DNA from: Marasmius tenuissimus
Lineage: Eukaryota; Basidiomycota; Agaricomycetes; Agaricales; Marasmiaceae
Direction of reading: 5' to 3'
Length of the DNA stretch: 64,000 bases
NCBI GenBank assembly: GCA_029532415.1
Contig: JAQOTA010000060.1
Coordinates: 4,402,001-4,466,000 of the forward strand
Positions 46,410 to 56,422 of the stretch are shown piece after piece (within the stretch, counting starts at the first letter, position 1; each line of letters begins with the position of its first letter). Made by a program: the position numbers and the translations under genes. Below the pieces are notes generated by a model. That model saw nothing but the letters and a program-made list of their open reading frames with translations, ran no database searches and was not told the origin of the DNA.

Positions 46410-47600
46410 TTAGGAGCCGTAGGATTTATTCTATGAAAGTCTGCAATTGCTTCCTTCGCATTCTTTAAGTTACTTATGGGTTCCCAAGTGTTTTCTTCTA
46501 CAGGATAACCCTTCCAACTGACGTAGTATTCTATCTTTCATTTATCATTCAATTGACTATCTACAATCTCTTCAACTTCATATTCTTTTCCACCATCTGC
46601 TTCGATAGGAGGGGGAGGAGGAGGTTTCTCTTGTGAGGGGAATTCAGGAGGATGGTATGGAGTAGGTAGAGCTTCATTGAAGACTGGGTGTATCTTCCAG
46701 GTATTCGGGAGTTCTAGTTTGTATGACGAAGAACCAATCTTTTTCAAGACCTTGAAAGGACCATGACGTTTATTATCTAGTTTCTTGGCCGGGCATTTAC
46801 TGGATATATTTGTGGCCTCAACATAGACTTGGTCACCCTCTTCATATTCCCTGGAGTCAGACCGGTTTCGATTGTAGAAGTGCTTCATGGTTTCTGCTGC
46901 ATGTTTCAGTGATGAAGCAGCTTCTTCTTGGATCTGATCCATGGTCTTACTAAAGTGCTCTGCTCGCGGACTCCTAGTCCCATTCCTCCTCGGTTCCATT
47001 CCTTTCCAAGGATGTTGTCCGTAATTCATGAAGAACAGTGATTGACCGGTACTTGAATGAACCTTATCATTGTATGAAAACTGGGCAATGGCTAACCAAT
47101 CAACCCAGTCATCTTGTCTGAAGTTGATAAAGATTCGTAGGTACTTTTCGATTTCCTGGTTCACTCGTTCTGTCTGGCCGTCTGTCTGGGGGTGGTATGC
47201 CGTAGACTTATCTGAGTTGATTCCGAGTATGTAGAACAAACTCTCCATGAATTTCGAATCAAACTGAGGTCCTCGGTCTGAGATAACCTTTCGGGGTAAT
47301 CCATGTTCCTTGAACACATGTTCAATATAAAGCCATGCTGTTCCTTCTGAAGTAATCTGTTGGTTTGTGGGAATGAAAATTGCCTTCTTGGTCAAGCAAT
47401 CTACTACAACCATGATCATATCTCGGCCCTGAGATAATGGGAGTGGGCCTATGAAATCAATTGTTACTATTTCCCATGCTTTCTCCGGAATTTCATTTGG
47501 CTGAAGTGGTGCCACAAGCTTTTCCCTTCTTGGTTTTGCCTTTTGCCTTTTGACATCTGTCACATCCGTTGATGTAACATTTGACATCAAAATTGATCCT
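46410..47600 (-). pseudogene. Gypsy integrase core and chromodomain
   Basis: The frame 47590-46541 carries the integrase core: VTIDFIGPLP (first Asp), SDRGPQFDSKFM (second Asp) and AYHPQTDGQTERVNQEIEKYLR (Glu), then the C-terminal GDQVYVEATNI...KLDNKRHGPFKVLKKIG and ELPNTWKIHPVFNEALP domains. It stops at TGA 46538-46540. The same frame goes on with IEYYVSWKGYPVEENTWEP, a chromodomain (aromatic Y, W and W present) to about 46425. Chromodomains direct integration to histone-modified chromatin. The TGA stands where a basic residue fits (K-stop-K), so Arg CGA to TGA is likely. An upstream frameshift near 47540 separates it from the zinc-finger part. Confidence 0.9.
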
Positions 47601-47807
47601 AGGCCACCAATAGTTTCAGGTAATCAGCTCTAACGTCTTAAACCGTCCTGGATGTCCAGCTAGGGAGGTATTGTGATGAAGATGGATAATATCTTCCCTA
47701 AGCTTTTCATCTTTTGGAACATAGACCCTGTCCTTCCATGTGACAACATCATCATTCTCTTCCCAGCCTTTTTCCTTTTTTGTCAATGATTCAATCACAG
47801 ACTGATC
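47541..47807 (-). pseudogene. Gypsy integrase zinc-binding (HHCC) part
   Basis: The frame reads VIESLTKKEKGWEE, RVYVPKDEKLREDIIHLHHNTSLAGHPGR, FKTLELIT, TGA (47616-47618), NYWWPRINFDVKCYINGCDRC. The H-x-H and C-x2-C ligands of the HHCC finger are recognisable. The usual text is LITRNYWWP, so the TGA again replaces an Arg codon. The fragment links RT/RNase H to the integrase core. Confidence 0.85.
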
Positions 47808-49367
47808 TCAATCTTTGTTTTCTTTGATCCGAGTCATTATGCTTTCGTCTAGTGATGATATGACAATGAGGTGGAAAAGTTCTGGTTTGAGTAAAATAAC
47901 GTTTTTGTTGTCATTTACCCCCCTCTCATGACCTGCTCGTCTCAACAGGTAGTCCGCTTTAGCATTTTGCCGTCCAGGTTTATGGTGCAGGGTAAAGTGG
48001 TAGTCCTGCATCATAGTTACCCATCTGGCCTGTCGTTGGTTCAAATCCTGTGGTTTCCTGAAGTATTCGAGGTTCTTATGATCTGTCCAGATCTCAAAAT
48101 CTTCCATTGTACCCAACAGGTATTGTCTCCATTCGTGGAGGGCTATCACAATGGCGAGCATTTCCTTGTCATAGATCTCATGATTTCTCTCTGCTTCGTT
48201 CAGCGAGTGAGAAAGGAATGCAATTGGTTTCCATTTGCCATCTTGGTATTGTGACAATATAGCCCCTACAGCAAAATCTGACAAATCTGCTTCAATGCAG
48301 AATTTCCCATCGTCTCTGGGTATGGCCAGCACTGGAGCGCTTGTGACTTTTTTCTTTAGGTCATTGAATGCGCTCTCCTGTGCATTTGTCCATTCCCAAC
48401 TATGTTTCCCAGTTAGCTTGTGCAGAGCATGTGCCACATGCGAGAAATCTCGGATGAAACGTCGGTAAAAGTTGATGAATCCGAGGAATTGTTGTACATC
48501 CCTCTTGTCTTTTGGTGTGGGCCATTCACTGACAGCTTTCACCTTGACTGGATCCATTCTGACTTGTCCCTTCCTGACGATCAGCCCAAGAAATTCGATT
48601 TCGAGTTGTTCAAACTGGCATTTCTCTGGTTTCAGGTACAATTTGTGTGCACAAAGCTTATCTAGGATTTGGCGAACCATTTCCCTGTGTTCCTCCAATG
48701 TCTTAGTGAAGACAAGGATATCGTCCATGTATACAACAACTTTCCCTGTGTTAATTTCTTCACAAAGAATGGTGTTCATCATTGTTTGGAACGTCACAGG
48801 TGAATTAGTAAGACCGAAGAACATGACGAGCAGTTCAAACATCCCTCTGTTTGTGAGGAATGCTGCCTTCCATTCATCTCCCTCCTTGATCCTGATATTA
48901 TTGAAACCCCATCGAACGTCCATCTTTGAAAACCAAACAGTGCCTTTGAGTTTGTCAATGAGTTCCTGTGTCAACGGCAATGGATAGCAATTTTTAATCG
49001 TTTGCTTGTTGAGTTTTCTATAATCTTGCACAGGTCTCAGTTTTCCATCCTTTTTCTTGACAAAGAAGAAGGGCGATGCCATTGGTGACTTACATGGTCA
49101 AATTCGGCCAGCTCTCAGGTCCTCCTCCAGGAATACATCAAGCTCCTTCTGTTCCGCAGGACTAAGAGGGTATATCTTAGCAGAGTTTTGACCTCTTGCT
49201 CCTGGGATTAGTTCGATGGCATGGTCCCAGGGGCGTCTCGGTGGTAGTTGGTCAAAGTCCTCCATATCGAAGATGTCCCTAAAGTCTTGGTATGCTTCTG
49301 GGACAATCTCTTCAAAGGTCTGCTCCTCTTTGTCCTTTTGGGCTTCATGTGCTAGTTTCGTGGACAC
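47808..49367 (-). pseudogene. Gypsy reverse transcriptase and RNase H
   Basis: An upstream piece 49367-49101 (FEEIVPEAYQDFRDIF...PPRRPWDHAIEL, SPAEQKELDVFLEEDLRAGRI) ends in TGA 49098-49100. The same frame continues with SPMASPFFFVKKKDGKLRP. RT motifs: FSKMDVRWGFNNIRI, VMFFGLTNSPVTFQ, VVVYMDDILVF (YMDD intact), FLGLIVRKG. RNase H: FCIEADLSDFAVGAILSQ, then EMLAIVIALHEWR and IWTDHKNLEYF, and the tether TLHHKPGRQNAKADYLLRR. The catalytic Asp residues look intact, but the N-terminal stop and the stop at 47808-47810 split the polyprotein. A full-length retroelement polymerase architecture, now broken. Confidence 0.95.
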
Positions 49368-49379
49368 ATTTTCTTGAGC

Positions 49380-49823
49380 TCATATGTGTAATTCCTGTTG
49401 GATATCTACTACGAGTATTCGATCTCCAGCCTCTATCTCTGGACAATCATCATTGTCAGGATCATCTTCCGGTTCAGCATCGGACTCAATAGGGTGACAT
49501 TCATCTGGGCATCTATCGAACAAGATCTTTCCTGTCTGCCAGTCAACACTCGGATTGTGTTTTCTTAGCCATTCATGACCGGTAAACATGTCGGCTTTGC
49601 CAAGGTTGGTGACTGCAAAGCTAAGTATTTCAACATGGTTACCAATTGTGATTCTCAGATTGACATATTCTGAGATTGGGCCTCCCGAGTTTAGTGTGCC
49701 GTCTGCATTGTACACAGGGATCGATCTGATGTATTTCTTTGTGTTGATGCCATGTTCTCGGATAAAGCAATTGTTTATTGCACTTCCTGTACACCCACTA
49801 TTGAGTAATGCTTTTCCGTCCAA
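49380..49823 (-). pseudogene. Gypsy aspartic protease, active-site Asp lost
   Basis: A 147-codon frame: MDGKALLNSGCTGSAINNCFI, then ADMFTGHEWLRKHNPSVDW, typical of the retropepsin-to-RT segment (LGKADMFLGHEWL type). In the family the active site reads DSG; here residue 8 is Asn (AAT at 49802-49800) in a CTC-AAT context, equal to a G-to-A change at a CpG. Such a protease should be dead. The acidic tail (ESDAEPEDDPDNDDC) leads towards RT. Confidence 0.88.
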
Positions 49824-49883
49824 AGATCTCTGATCATCTAAAGTGCTAATGACCAGGTCTATGTTTGTTTGGCTTCTATTTCC

Positions 49884-50282
49884 TCAAATGTAACATGGTG
49901 AGTTCTTAAGTTCATCAAGAGCTTCAACAACATTCCAGTCGTTTAGTAGATTGAGCTCTTTGAGAACTGATTCAGTGCATTCCGATCGCCTCTTTGGGTG
50001 AACCATTGTCCTTAATAGAATGATTCCCATATCTGTTTTCATTTGCCTCAGACACTGTGCATACCACTGGCTTGTCCAGGGTCGCAGGCGCCAATTGTTG
50101 AACCGGGTACCTCTCTCGATCTGTTTCAATGTGTCGTCTATTTCCGGAATGACTACATTATAATTTACAAATCGAAGAGCATAATCCCCCTTAAATTTGT
50201 TACTATCTCCTGGGGTGTTAAAAAATCCTGGTTCAACAATGCCTCTATCAAGTCCTTCTTGTCCTCTTTTGACAACTCTCAA
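49884..50282 (-). pseudogene. Gypsy gag-pol linker region
   Basis: A 132-codon frame (FFNTPGDSNKFKGDYALRFVNYNVV..., RGTRFNNWRLRPWTSQW...) between the gag zinc knuckle and the protease. Its place implies it belonged to the polyprotein. I recognise no domain; it may also derive from a different insertion. It ends at 49884, 60 bp before the protease frame. Confidence 0.45.
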
Positions 50283-50802
50283 ATGTTGAATCGGTCTTTC
50301 TCTTTGCCCTTTCCTTCAGGGCATTTGAAGAATCTATGACCCTGCTTTTTGCATTTATAGCACAGGCCCTTCTTCTTCATCGCATCTATATCCATCGCAT
50401 TTGGATGCGGGGTAGTTGTTACTGTTTCCCTTTTGACTTCTGTGGTCTTTGTGGTGGTGGCTGCATGGTTGTTGACTTGGGTTTTCTTAGCTTTCTCTGT
50501 TTGTGCTGACCCTGATCCACGTTTGTGTGCCTGATATTCTCGATCCATGTGATAGGTGCAATCTTGATTTGACACTTCATTCATCCATTCTTTGAGAGTT
50601 GTCGGCATGGGACGTAAGCTCCAAACCGATTTCCTCAACCCATCATTTAACCCAAGCTTAAACCAGTACAAGAGAGCTTCATCATCGAAGGCTGTCCCCC
50701 CCATGATTGCCTTGAACTGCGTGATAAATTCATCAGCAGTCCCTTTTCCTTGCTTCAAGTTGGTGAGTTTAGTCTGTAGCTCATCTTTGGTAGACGAGTA
50801 CT
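50279..50802 (-). pseudogene. Gypsy gag, 3' part with zinc knuckle
   Basis: Directly after the KDZ insertion the minus frame reads YFKYSSTKDELQTKL, then KQGKGTADEFITQFKAIMGG, LYWFKLGLNDGLRKSVW, and a CCHC knuckle CYKCKKQGHRFFKC near 50350. It is the direct continuation of the frame that stops at the other side of the KDZ element (62019). Gag forms the particle and binds element RNA. Confidence 0.9.
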
Positions 50803-50820
50803 TGAAGTAGGCACATCAGG

Positions 50821-50892
50821 CAGCCCTATCTGGGACCAAGTTAGGTAGCATTGCCCCACTCAGATTATGCTACCCAACAGGTGAAAATATCC
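50821..50892 (+). repeat. KDZ left terminal inverted repeat
   Basis: About 72 bp, nearly the exact complement of 61940-62011, with only a few mismatches (for example GCCCC against GCTCC). It begins CAGCCCTATCTGGGACCAAG and ends at the first GATAT-type motif of the subterminal array. Eight further bases (50813-50820) separate it from the direct repeat. Confidence 0.93.
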
Positions 50893-51980
50893 AGATATTA
50901 TCCAGCCTATCCACAGATATATCCAGGATGGTGGACATATCCAGCTGATCCCTGTTTGGCAGAGGCATCTAGATAGATCCAATAGTAATGGTATGTTAAA
51001 CATGATAATAGATATATCCAGACCACAGACAAGCAGATATATCCCAAGTTTCTACAGGAGATATATCTATGTTCCTTATAGATGATATGTCTAGGCTCAT
51101 GCCTGTCATGGGGTGCCAGGGGTCCTTAACAGATATATCCACCATTAAGTGACAGTGGCCTGGATATATCTGCTTATGTGGACAACTGGATATTTCCATT
51201 TTGGCCTTGCTGGATATATCTGTGGACAACTGGATACATCTGCGGACAACTAGATATATCCAACAATACTGCACTGGATATATCCACTTTGGCCTCGCTG
51301 GACATATCTGGCTCTGACAGGCTGGACATATCTGTTACTGCATAGCTGGACATATCCACTTCTGTTATACTGGATATATCTGTCTCCACTTAGCTGGACA
51401 TATCCACCTCTGTTACATTGGATATATCTGATCCCACTTCATTGGATATATCCACTTCTCAACATTTGTCAGATATATCCACCCTTACTTGACTGGAAGA
51501 GCCAACCAGTACAGTTTCCCTTTTGGTGAAGGTAAAACAGGCTGTATAGTATAAGCCCATAACTCACTGTTCATATATATTGCCATGCCTACAACCTTTG
51601 TATACACATCCTTTGCAAATGATGTGCTCAACTGAACCCATGTTTGTAGTAGACTTACAGCTAAGTGGGATAGACTAGAGAGATTCTGAGTGATGTACTT
51701 AGACTACAGTACAACTGCAGTACACACCATAGCACATTGTAGTACCAGCAAAAAAGATTGAAGGTAATATATACCACTGACAACTCCTTATTCAAGCCTA
51801 AGTCTTGTTATATCTGGACATATCCAAGAATGCAAGCCCTGGATATGTCCAGGGGAATGCTATCTGGATATGTCCAGCAGAACACTATCTGGATATGTCC
51901 AGCAGATGACACCTGGATATATCTGCTTTATTCATAACTGGATATATCCACTCTATTCATGACTGGATATATCCTGTAGA
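50885..51980. repeat. Left subterminal array of 12-bp palindromes
   Basis: More than 25 copies of a TGGA(T/C)ATATC(C/T)(A/G) motif lie in two clusters: 50885-51485, dense but irregular, and 51815-51975, with a fairly regular spacing near 24 bp. The consensus TGGATATATCCA is its own reverse complement. They lie between the TIR and the accessory gene. By analogy with other DNA transposons they are probably transposase-binding sites. Confidence 0.88.
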
Positions 51981-52053
51981 GTGGGAACTTCTCACTTGTT
52001 GCATTTCAATTAAACAAAATAGGATAAATTCTCCCCAAATATACACACACTTA

Positions 52054-53311
52054 TTACTGTCTATTTTTATGGCGCTTGCCATCCTTTCCATGTCCATGTT
52101 CATCTCCTTTGCGCTTCATTACACGGGAACTTTCATCACCAGACCCACCACCCAAGCTATCTTCATTTTCTTCAGATATCCCTGGAGGTTGAAAAGCTCG
52201 AGGATCAACCATTCCATATGGATAAAATGGTTGTTGATGGCCTGATGAAGAGGAAGGCACCATATTGGTATAGCGTGGATCCATGTACCCCCAGGGAGGC
52301 ATAGGGACACGGTGATCTGGAGGCAGTACAGAAGATTGTCGGGACGATCCAGCAGCCGCTGGTGCTTGTGAGCTTCCATGAAATGGAGGCATCCCAAAGT
52401 ACCCAAACTGAGATGGTGGAATGAATGGAGGATTCACAGATGGAGAATGTGAATGTGCATGTTGATCTCAAGAAGATTGGTGATGCAAATGTGAATGGTG
52501 GGATGGGGCAGGAGAACAAGAGCGGGATTGGTGAGTTGGGGCAGGAGAATGGGAACGAGAATGATGAGATGGGGCTGGTAAATGAGCATGATGAACAACT
52601 GAAGCTGACTTTGCATTAGCCAGTGCTTTAGCACAGACACCAAGAGGTTGAGGCCGGGACTGAGTGACTACATCCTCCCGAGGAGCTGGGTGAGCCCTTC
52701 CATGCTGCACTGAGGCACGGGCAGGTATATGAAGATCATCATTACCACCTGACCGACTCAAGCCACTGATGCTTTTCAGAATCTCGTTGAGTTGATGTGA
52801 GAAACTTTGTATTTCCATGTAAACGGAGCCAGGACGACCGTTCCAAAACACTGAGCGGATGAGTCTTGCACATTCTTTGTCTCGAATGGACCGGGCCATC
52901 AATTCCAGCACGGTCGCACTTTCCTGACCACTCTTCATTGTTCCTGGTAAATAGTTATCCGGTCTATGTTCGTGAAAAACATACCTTGCAAATGAATCTC
53001 GTGTCTATCGAGCACTGCTCGAAATTTTTCACCACCAGTTCGCTGTATGGGTCTAAGGTATTCTTCACCTAAGTTTGAACATTTGAACGCAGACCTAGTG
53101 ATATAAAGCATTTAAACGCACCGAAAAGTTGGCGGGGTTCCACTATAATTCTCTTGTCCTCTTGCGTGTCTTGATCCCGCTCAACTGATGAATCCCTATC
53201 GTCTTCGTCGTCCGATAATTTACCTCCCTCATTGTCTTCTTCGTCAACTTCAGCAGAATCGTCAATGAGCATTCGTGCTCTTCTCGATATTCGATGGTCC
53301 CGAGGACTCAT
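52054..53311 (-). CDS. KDZ element accessory gene (disordered, His/Ser/Pro-rich)
   Basis: Three exons inferred from GT-AG signals: 53311-53122, 53068-52985 and 52943-52054, together 388 codons including stop, all in frame. The start is MSPRDHRISRRARM, followed by an Asp/Glu-rich stretch; a central more conserved-looking part EEYLRPIQRTGGEKFRAVLDRHEIHLQ and RSIRDKECARLIRSVFWNGRPGSVY; then repeated S-x-SPAP-x-HHS/HQS units; and a C-terminus with basic KRKGDEHGHGKDGKRHKNR, a likely nuclear signal. One in-frame TGA (52468-52470) splits it before the last 138 codons. That codon would be Arg as CGA. It is either a nonsense mutation, giving a 250-residue product, or an overlooked splice. I recognise no domain. 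Confidence 0.6.
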
Positions 53312-54486
53312 TATTCCAAACCTATATACATCGAAGGTGAGCGCTATTCAATCTTTTCACACTCGGACACTTAATACAATGTAATGTTTTTTTGAATACA
53401 CAAATGGACGACTCGGAATTTTTGGGGAACTAACTATTTTGTAGCTACAAAACAATGAGCGAACTGACACTTACAACTGTAGTAGAAAGAATTCTGTGGA
53501 TGGTTGTTAGGGACGAGAAGTGTAAATTGTGTGGAGAACGGCCTACCGAACAACACCGAGAATGTTGAGTGTCAACTCGACAACGAGGCTGGGGATCTTG
53601 AGGTTGAAGTCGACAATTAGACCGGGGTCGAGAGCGATGATGGCAGTTCAGGTGGAAGAGGGGAACCGTGTGAATTTGGAGATGTGTCTACCTTGGCGTT
53701 CATTTGAGAAAAAGTGTCAGGTGACTGATTTTCCCAAACCGAGCCCAAGGCTGACGCGGCCTCTCAGTTCACACGGTTGGCTCCTGCACCTGAACCGTCA
53801 TCTCGGTCTCGATGTTGTCTCGCTCTCGTCCTCGTTGTCAATGTCATTGCGCAGAATAACCACGCTGTAAGTTGTTTTATATTCTCTATATACCTTTCTC
53901 CCGAATGTTAAAACATTGTCTTATTAGACCACTTTGGGAAGCAGTGAAACAACTTTGGCAAACGAGGACCCCGTTTAGTGGGTACATAGGCTGCAAATGT
54001 GATGACAGCGGTGTAAGGTTAGGTTCTATTTTCTTTTCATCGCGCCCTAGTGATGAATTTTGTTTATGCTATAGTTCTACAATGAAAAGTCCAAGATCAG
54101 CTACTTATAGGGACAAAGTAGGAGGGTGTGGACATGCAGACGCAACTCAGATGAATGTCTCGATTCTGAGGGAACGGCCGAAAATGACAGATTTGGTCGG
54201 GCAAAGGTGTGTGTGACTCCTTTCGTTGTGGTGTCTTCCCGTTTATAAAATTTAGCAGGATTTGACTGAAGCAGAGTATCGATTCGGACAGTGTATCTAA
54301 CAAATTCGATATTTAAACAAGGTAATTCGAGCATTTTTCACTATCACTCCGAAACTGTACCTGACAGGTATTTGCAGGGTGGGCCGCCGGTGTATCTATC
54401 CACTTCAAGGCATTCTGGATGTCTTTACCTGCTAGTTTAAACATATCACATTTCTATTGTTGCCCTACACCTTCCCGCGCGTCGCG
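53312..54486. other. KDZ interior, unassigned
   Basis: About 1.2 kb between two minus-strand ORFs. Frames such as 53529-53870 (plus) lack motifs; on the minus strand several short open pieces are broken by stops. It may contain the promoter of the gene that starts at 53311. Confidence 0.4.
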
Positions 54487-54969
54487 CTACGTCCGTTGCA
54501 TACATATATGTCCGCCAAGAATAGGTGGCTTGGGAACTGAGTAGTTGCTCGGGATTATCCGACCAGCTTGAACTCTAATTCCCAAGCGTCTAATAGTCAC
54601 CGCCACGGCGCTCGGCTGCGGAGCTGCATAGCTACTCGGATACTTCCAAGTGGCTTGAACTCTAAACTTTCGGCGTCTGGGTTTCTGTTGGGCGGGGCCC
54701 GGGTGGCTTGGGAACTGAGCAGCAGCTCGGAATCTTCTGTGTGGCTTGAACCTAATTTTCTCCTCACACAGGCCTGATACAACACATTGCCGTTCGTGCC
54801 GCCTCAATTGACGGCTCTTTGATCTCTCTCGGGCGCTGTGGGTCCTTGTGGAAAAAGAATTTGAGTCGCTCAGTGCGGTATGTCCTTTATTTATCTCTGT
54901 AATGCAGGCAGGCTCATGGCCAACATCACTCACTTGCAAGGCTAGGCCAGACGTACAAAATCTCGTCAA
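54487..54969 (-). CDS. ORF with three imperfect 29-residue repeats
   Basis: A 160-codon minus frame inside the KDZ element. The C-terminal 90 residues consist of three degenerate units of about 29 residues (starting IRFKPHRRFRAAAQFPS, FRVQATWKYPSSYAAPQP and IRVQAGRIIPSNYSVPKP). They correspond to a DNA repeat of about 88-90 bp on the plus strand at 54520-54770. Arg/Lys and Pro are frequent. No start-site support, signal peptide or known fold is seen. It could be a real accessory gene, or a frame that merely survives across a DNA repeat of length divisible by three. Confidence 0.35.
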   Translation of the reverse strand: MTRFCTSGLALQVSDVGHEPACITEINKGHTALSDSNSFSTRTHSARERSKSRQLRRHERQCVVSGLCEEKIRFKPHRRFRAAAQFPSHPGPAQQKPRRRKFRVQATWKYPSSYAAPQPSAVAVTIRRLGIRVQAGRIIPSNYSVPKPPILGGHICMQRT

Positions 54970-55319
54970 GTGTGAGCGGCTGAGGGCTGTTCACCGCTGT
55001 GGTCCGTTCACCGCTGTGTGATATAGAAATGAGGAGAACGTGGAACTACGAATTGAGTGTGTCGACGTGGAGAGAGTAAGTTGCCCCCTCGTGTTTTGAC
55101 TTTAGTCAGAGCTAACTCTCAGGGCCTGTTCCAGACGTTCTGTACATGCCCCTATAGCCTCTGTACAATCAGGGGCCGGCTCGTTGACTGCATCCACGAT
55201 GCATGGCAGGTCTTTGTAGACGACCACAATGCAGGAAACTTGTACTCGTATCAAAGTGAGCAAGAGAGCGTTCTGATTAACAGTATGTATTGAGCTTGAT
55301 AATCATCAGCTACATGTAT

Positions 55320-55945
55320 CTATCTATGAATAGGATCGAGCACCAAAAAAACCCTGTAATGCAAGTGAGTTGATTCGATCAATGTGACAAAACTTTGACT
55401 GACAATGCGATCCCATTCCCTAGCGTCTACAATCAGATCCCTCGCGCTAAGAATACAGCTCGACTGGTGCCAGGAAAAGGTCTCGAGGGTCGGTGAGCAT
55501 GAACAAGAAGTCTGCGTAAAGAGGTGAGTGAGTTTTTTTCTTCCGGACACATATGAAAGCTCACGTTTGTCAGGTCTTTTCGTGGAATATGTGCTGTCGG
55601 GTAACTAGCACCATCTACGACCTGGGAAGTAACCTCTGTGGAATAGAGGTGGACGGTTCTTGTCTCGGGGCAGATAACCTTGTTGTCAAGGTTTGGAATA
55701 ATCTCGTTGATGATGCTGACCATGGCGGCAACGTTTGCTATACCCAGTGAGTCCCAAGCCGTGGGGATGCCAAACGCATCACGGATGGTATCACTGTATA
55801 CCGTCGGCTCGTATGGATCGAGATGTCTGATCCATGTATCGAGGCAAAAACACGGGGCTTTGTCGCCTTGCTTGAAGGGTAGAGGATATGGAGGAAGAAG
55901 GTGTTCTCGCCGACAACGTCCTTCACAATCAGGCGGGCACTGCAT
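55320..55945 (-). CDS. Two-exon cargo gene, 190 residues, unknown
   Basis: ATG 55945 opens MQCPPDCEGRCRREHLLPPYP. Exon 1 55945-55565 joins in phase to exon 2 55511-55320 across a 53-nt GT-AG intron, giving 190 codons and a stop. It has a Cys-rich start (CPPDCEGRC), APCFCLDTW, a middle with SIINEIIPNLDNKVI, and a C-terminal half ending HYRVFLVLDPIHR with hydrophobic strands. It lies 480 bp upstream of the transposase gene in the opposite orientation, so the two may share a divergent promoter region. I do not recognise the family; an element-specific accessory protein is a reasonable inference. Confidence 0.5.
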
Positions 55946-56422
55946 GGTGATGGTAATATGTAGAGATTTTGGTAGCTTTTATATGTGCACTAGGCGCGGT
56001 TGATACATTTTCCATTTTCCATACGTTTTTTTTTTTGCTCAAGTCCCGGCCGGCCCGTAAGCATCCGTCCTATGTGTTTACTTGGCGCTCTAGACCTGAG
56101 TCAGGTGAGAGTTTTCCTCAAACGCGGCTTTTCCTGTGAATGCCATGCTTTCCCACGCTTTCTTTCTTTCCCTCCGACCACATTGTCGTCCGTCTTGCAC
56201 TATTCCCTGCTGGGCCGCCCAACATCGTGAAGATACAGTATGTTACATTGAATATTATGTATGATTTTAAGTCTAAACAGAGTATTAGTGGCCTCCCGCC
56301 CACGATTTACAGCGAAATATCGAAAGCAATTTGATGAGCTGAACCGAGTACCGGACTACTCAATCTTCCCTCAATCACGGCCACACCGACGCGCAACAAA
56401 TGCTCTTCACCCTATTATCACT

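Noticed and set aside
51174..51389. Repeat protein (DISS.. units) in the minus frame over the subterminal array
   Set aside because: The periodic text (DMSS, DISS) is just the translation of the GGATATATC motif; no start or conserved fold.
50885..51980. CRISPR-like array
   Set aside because: The repeats are short, palindromic and variably spaced, spacers are not uniform, and the host is a eukaryote; they are transposon subterminal motifs.
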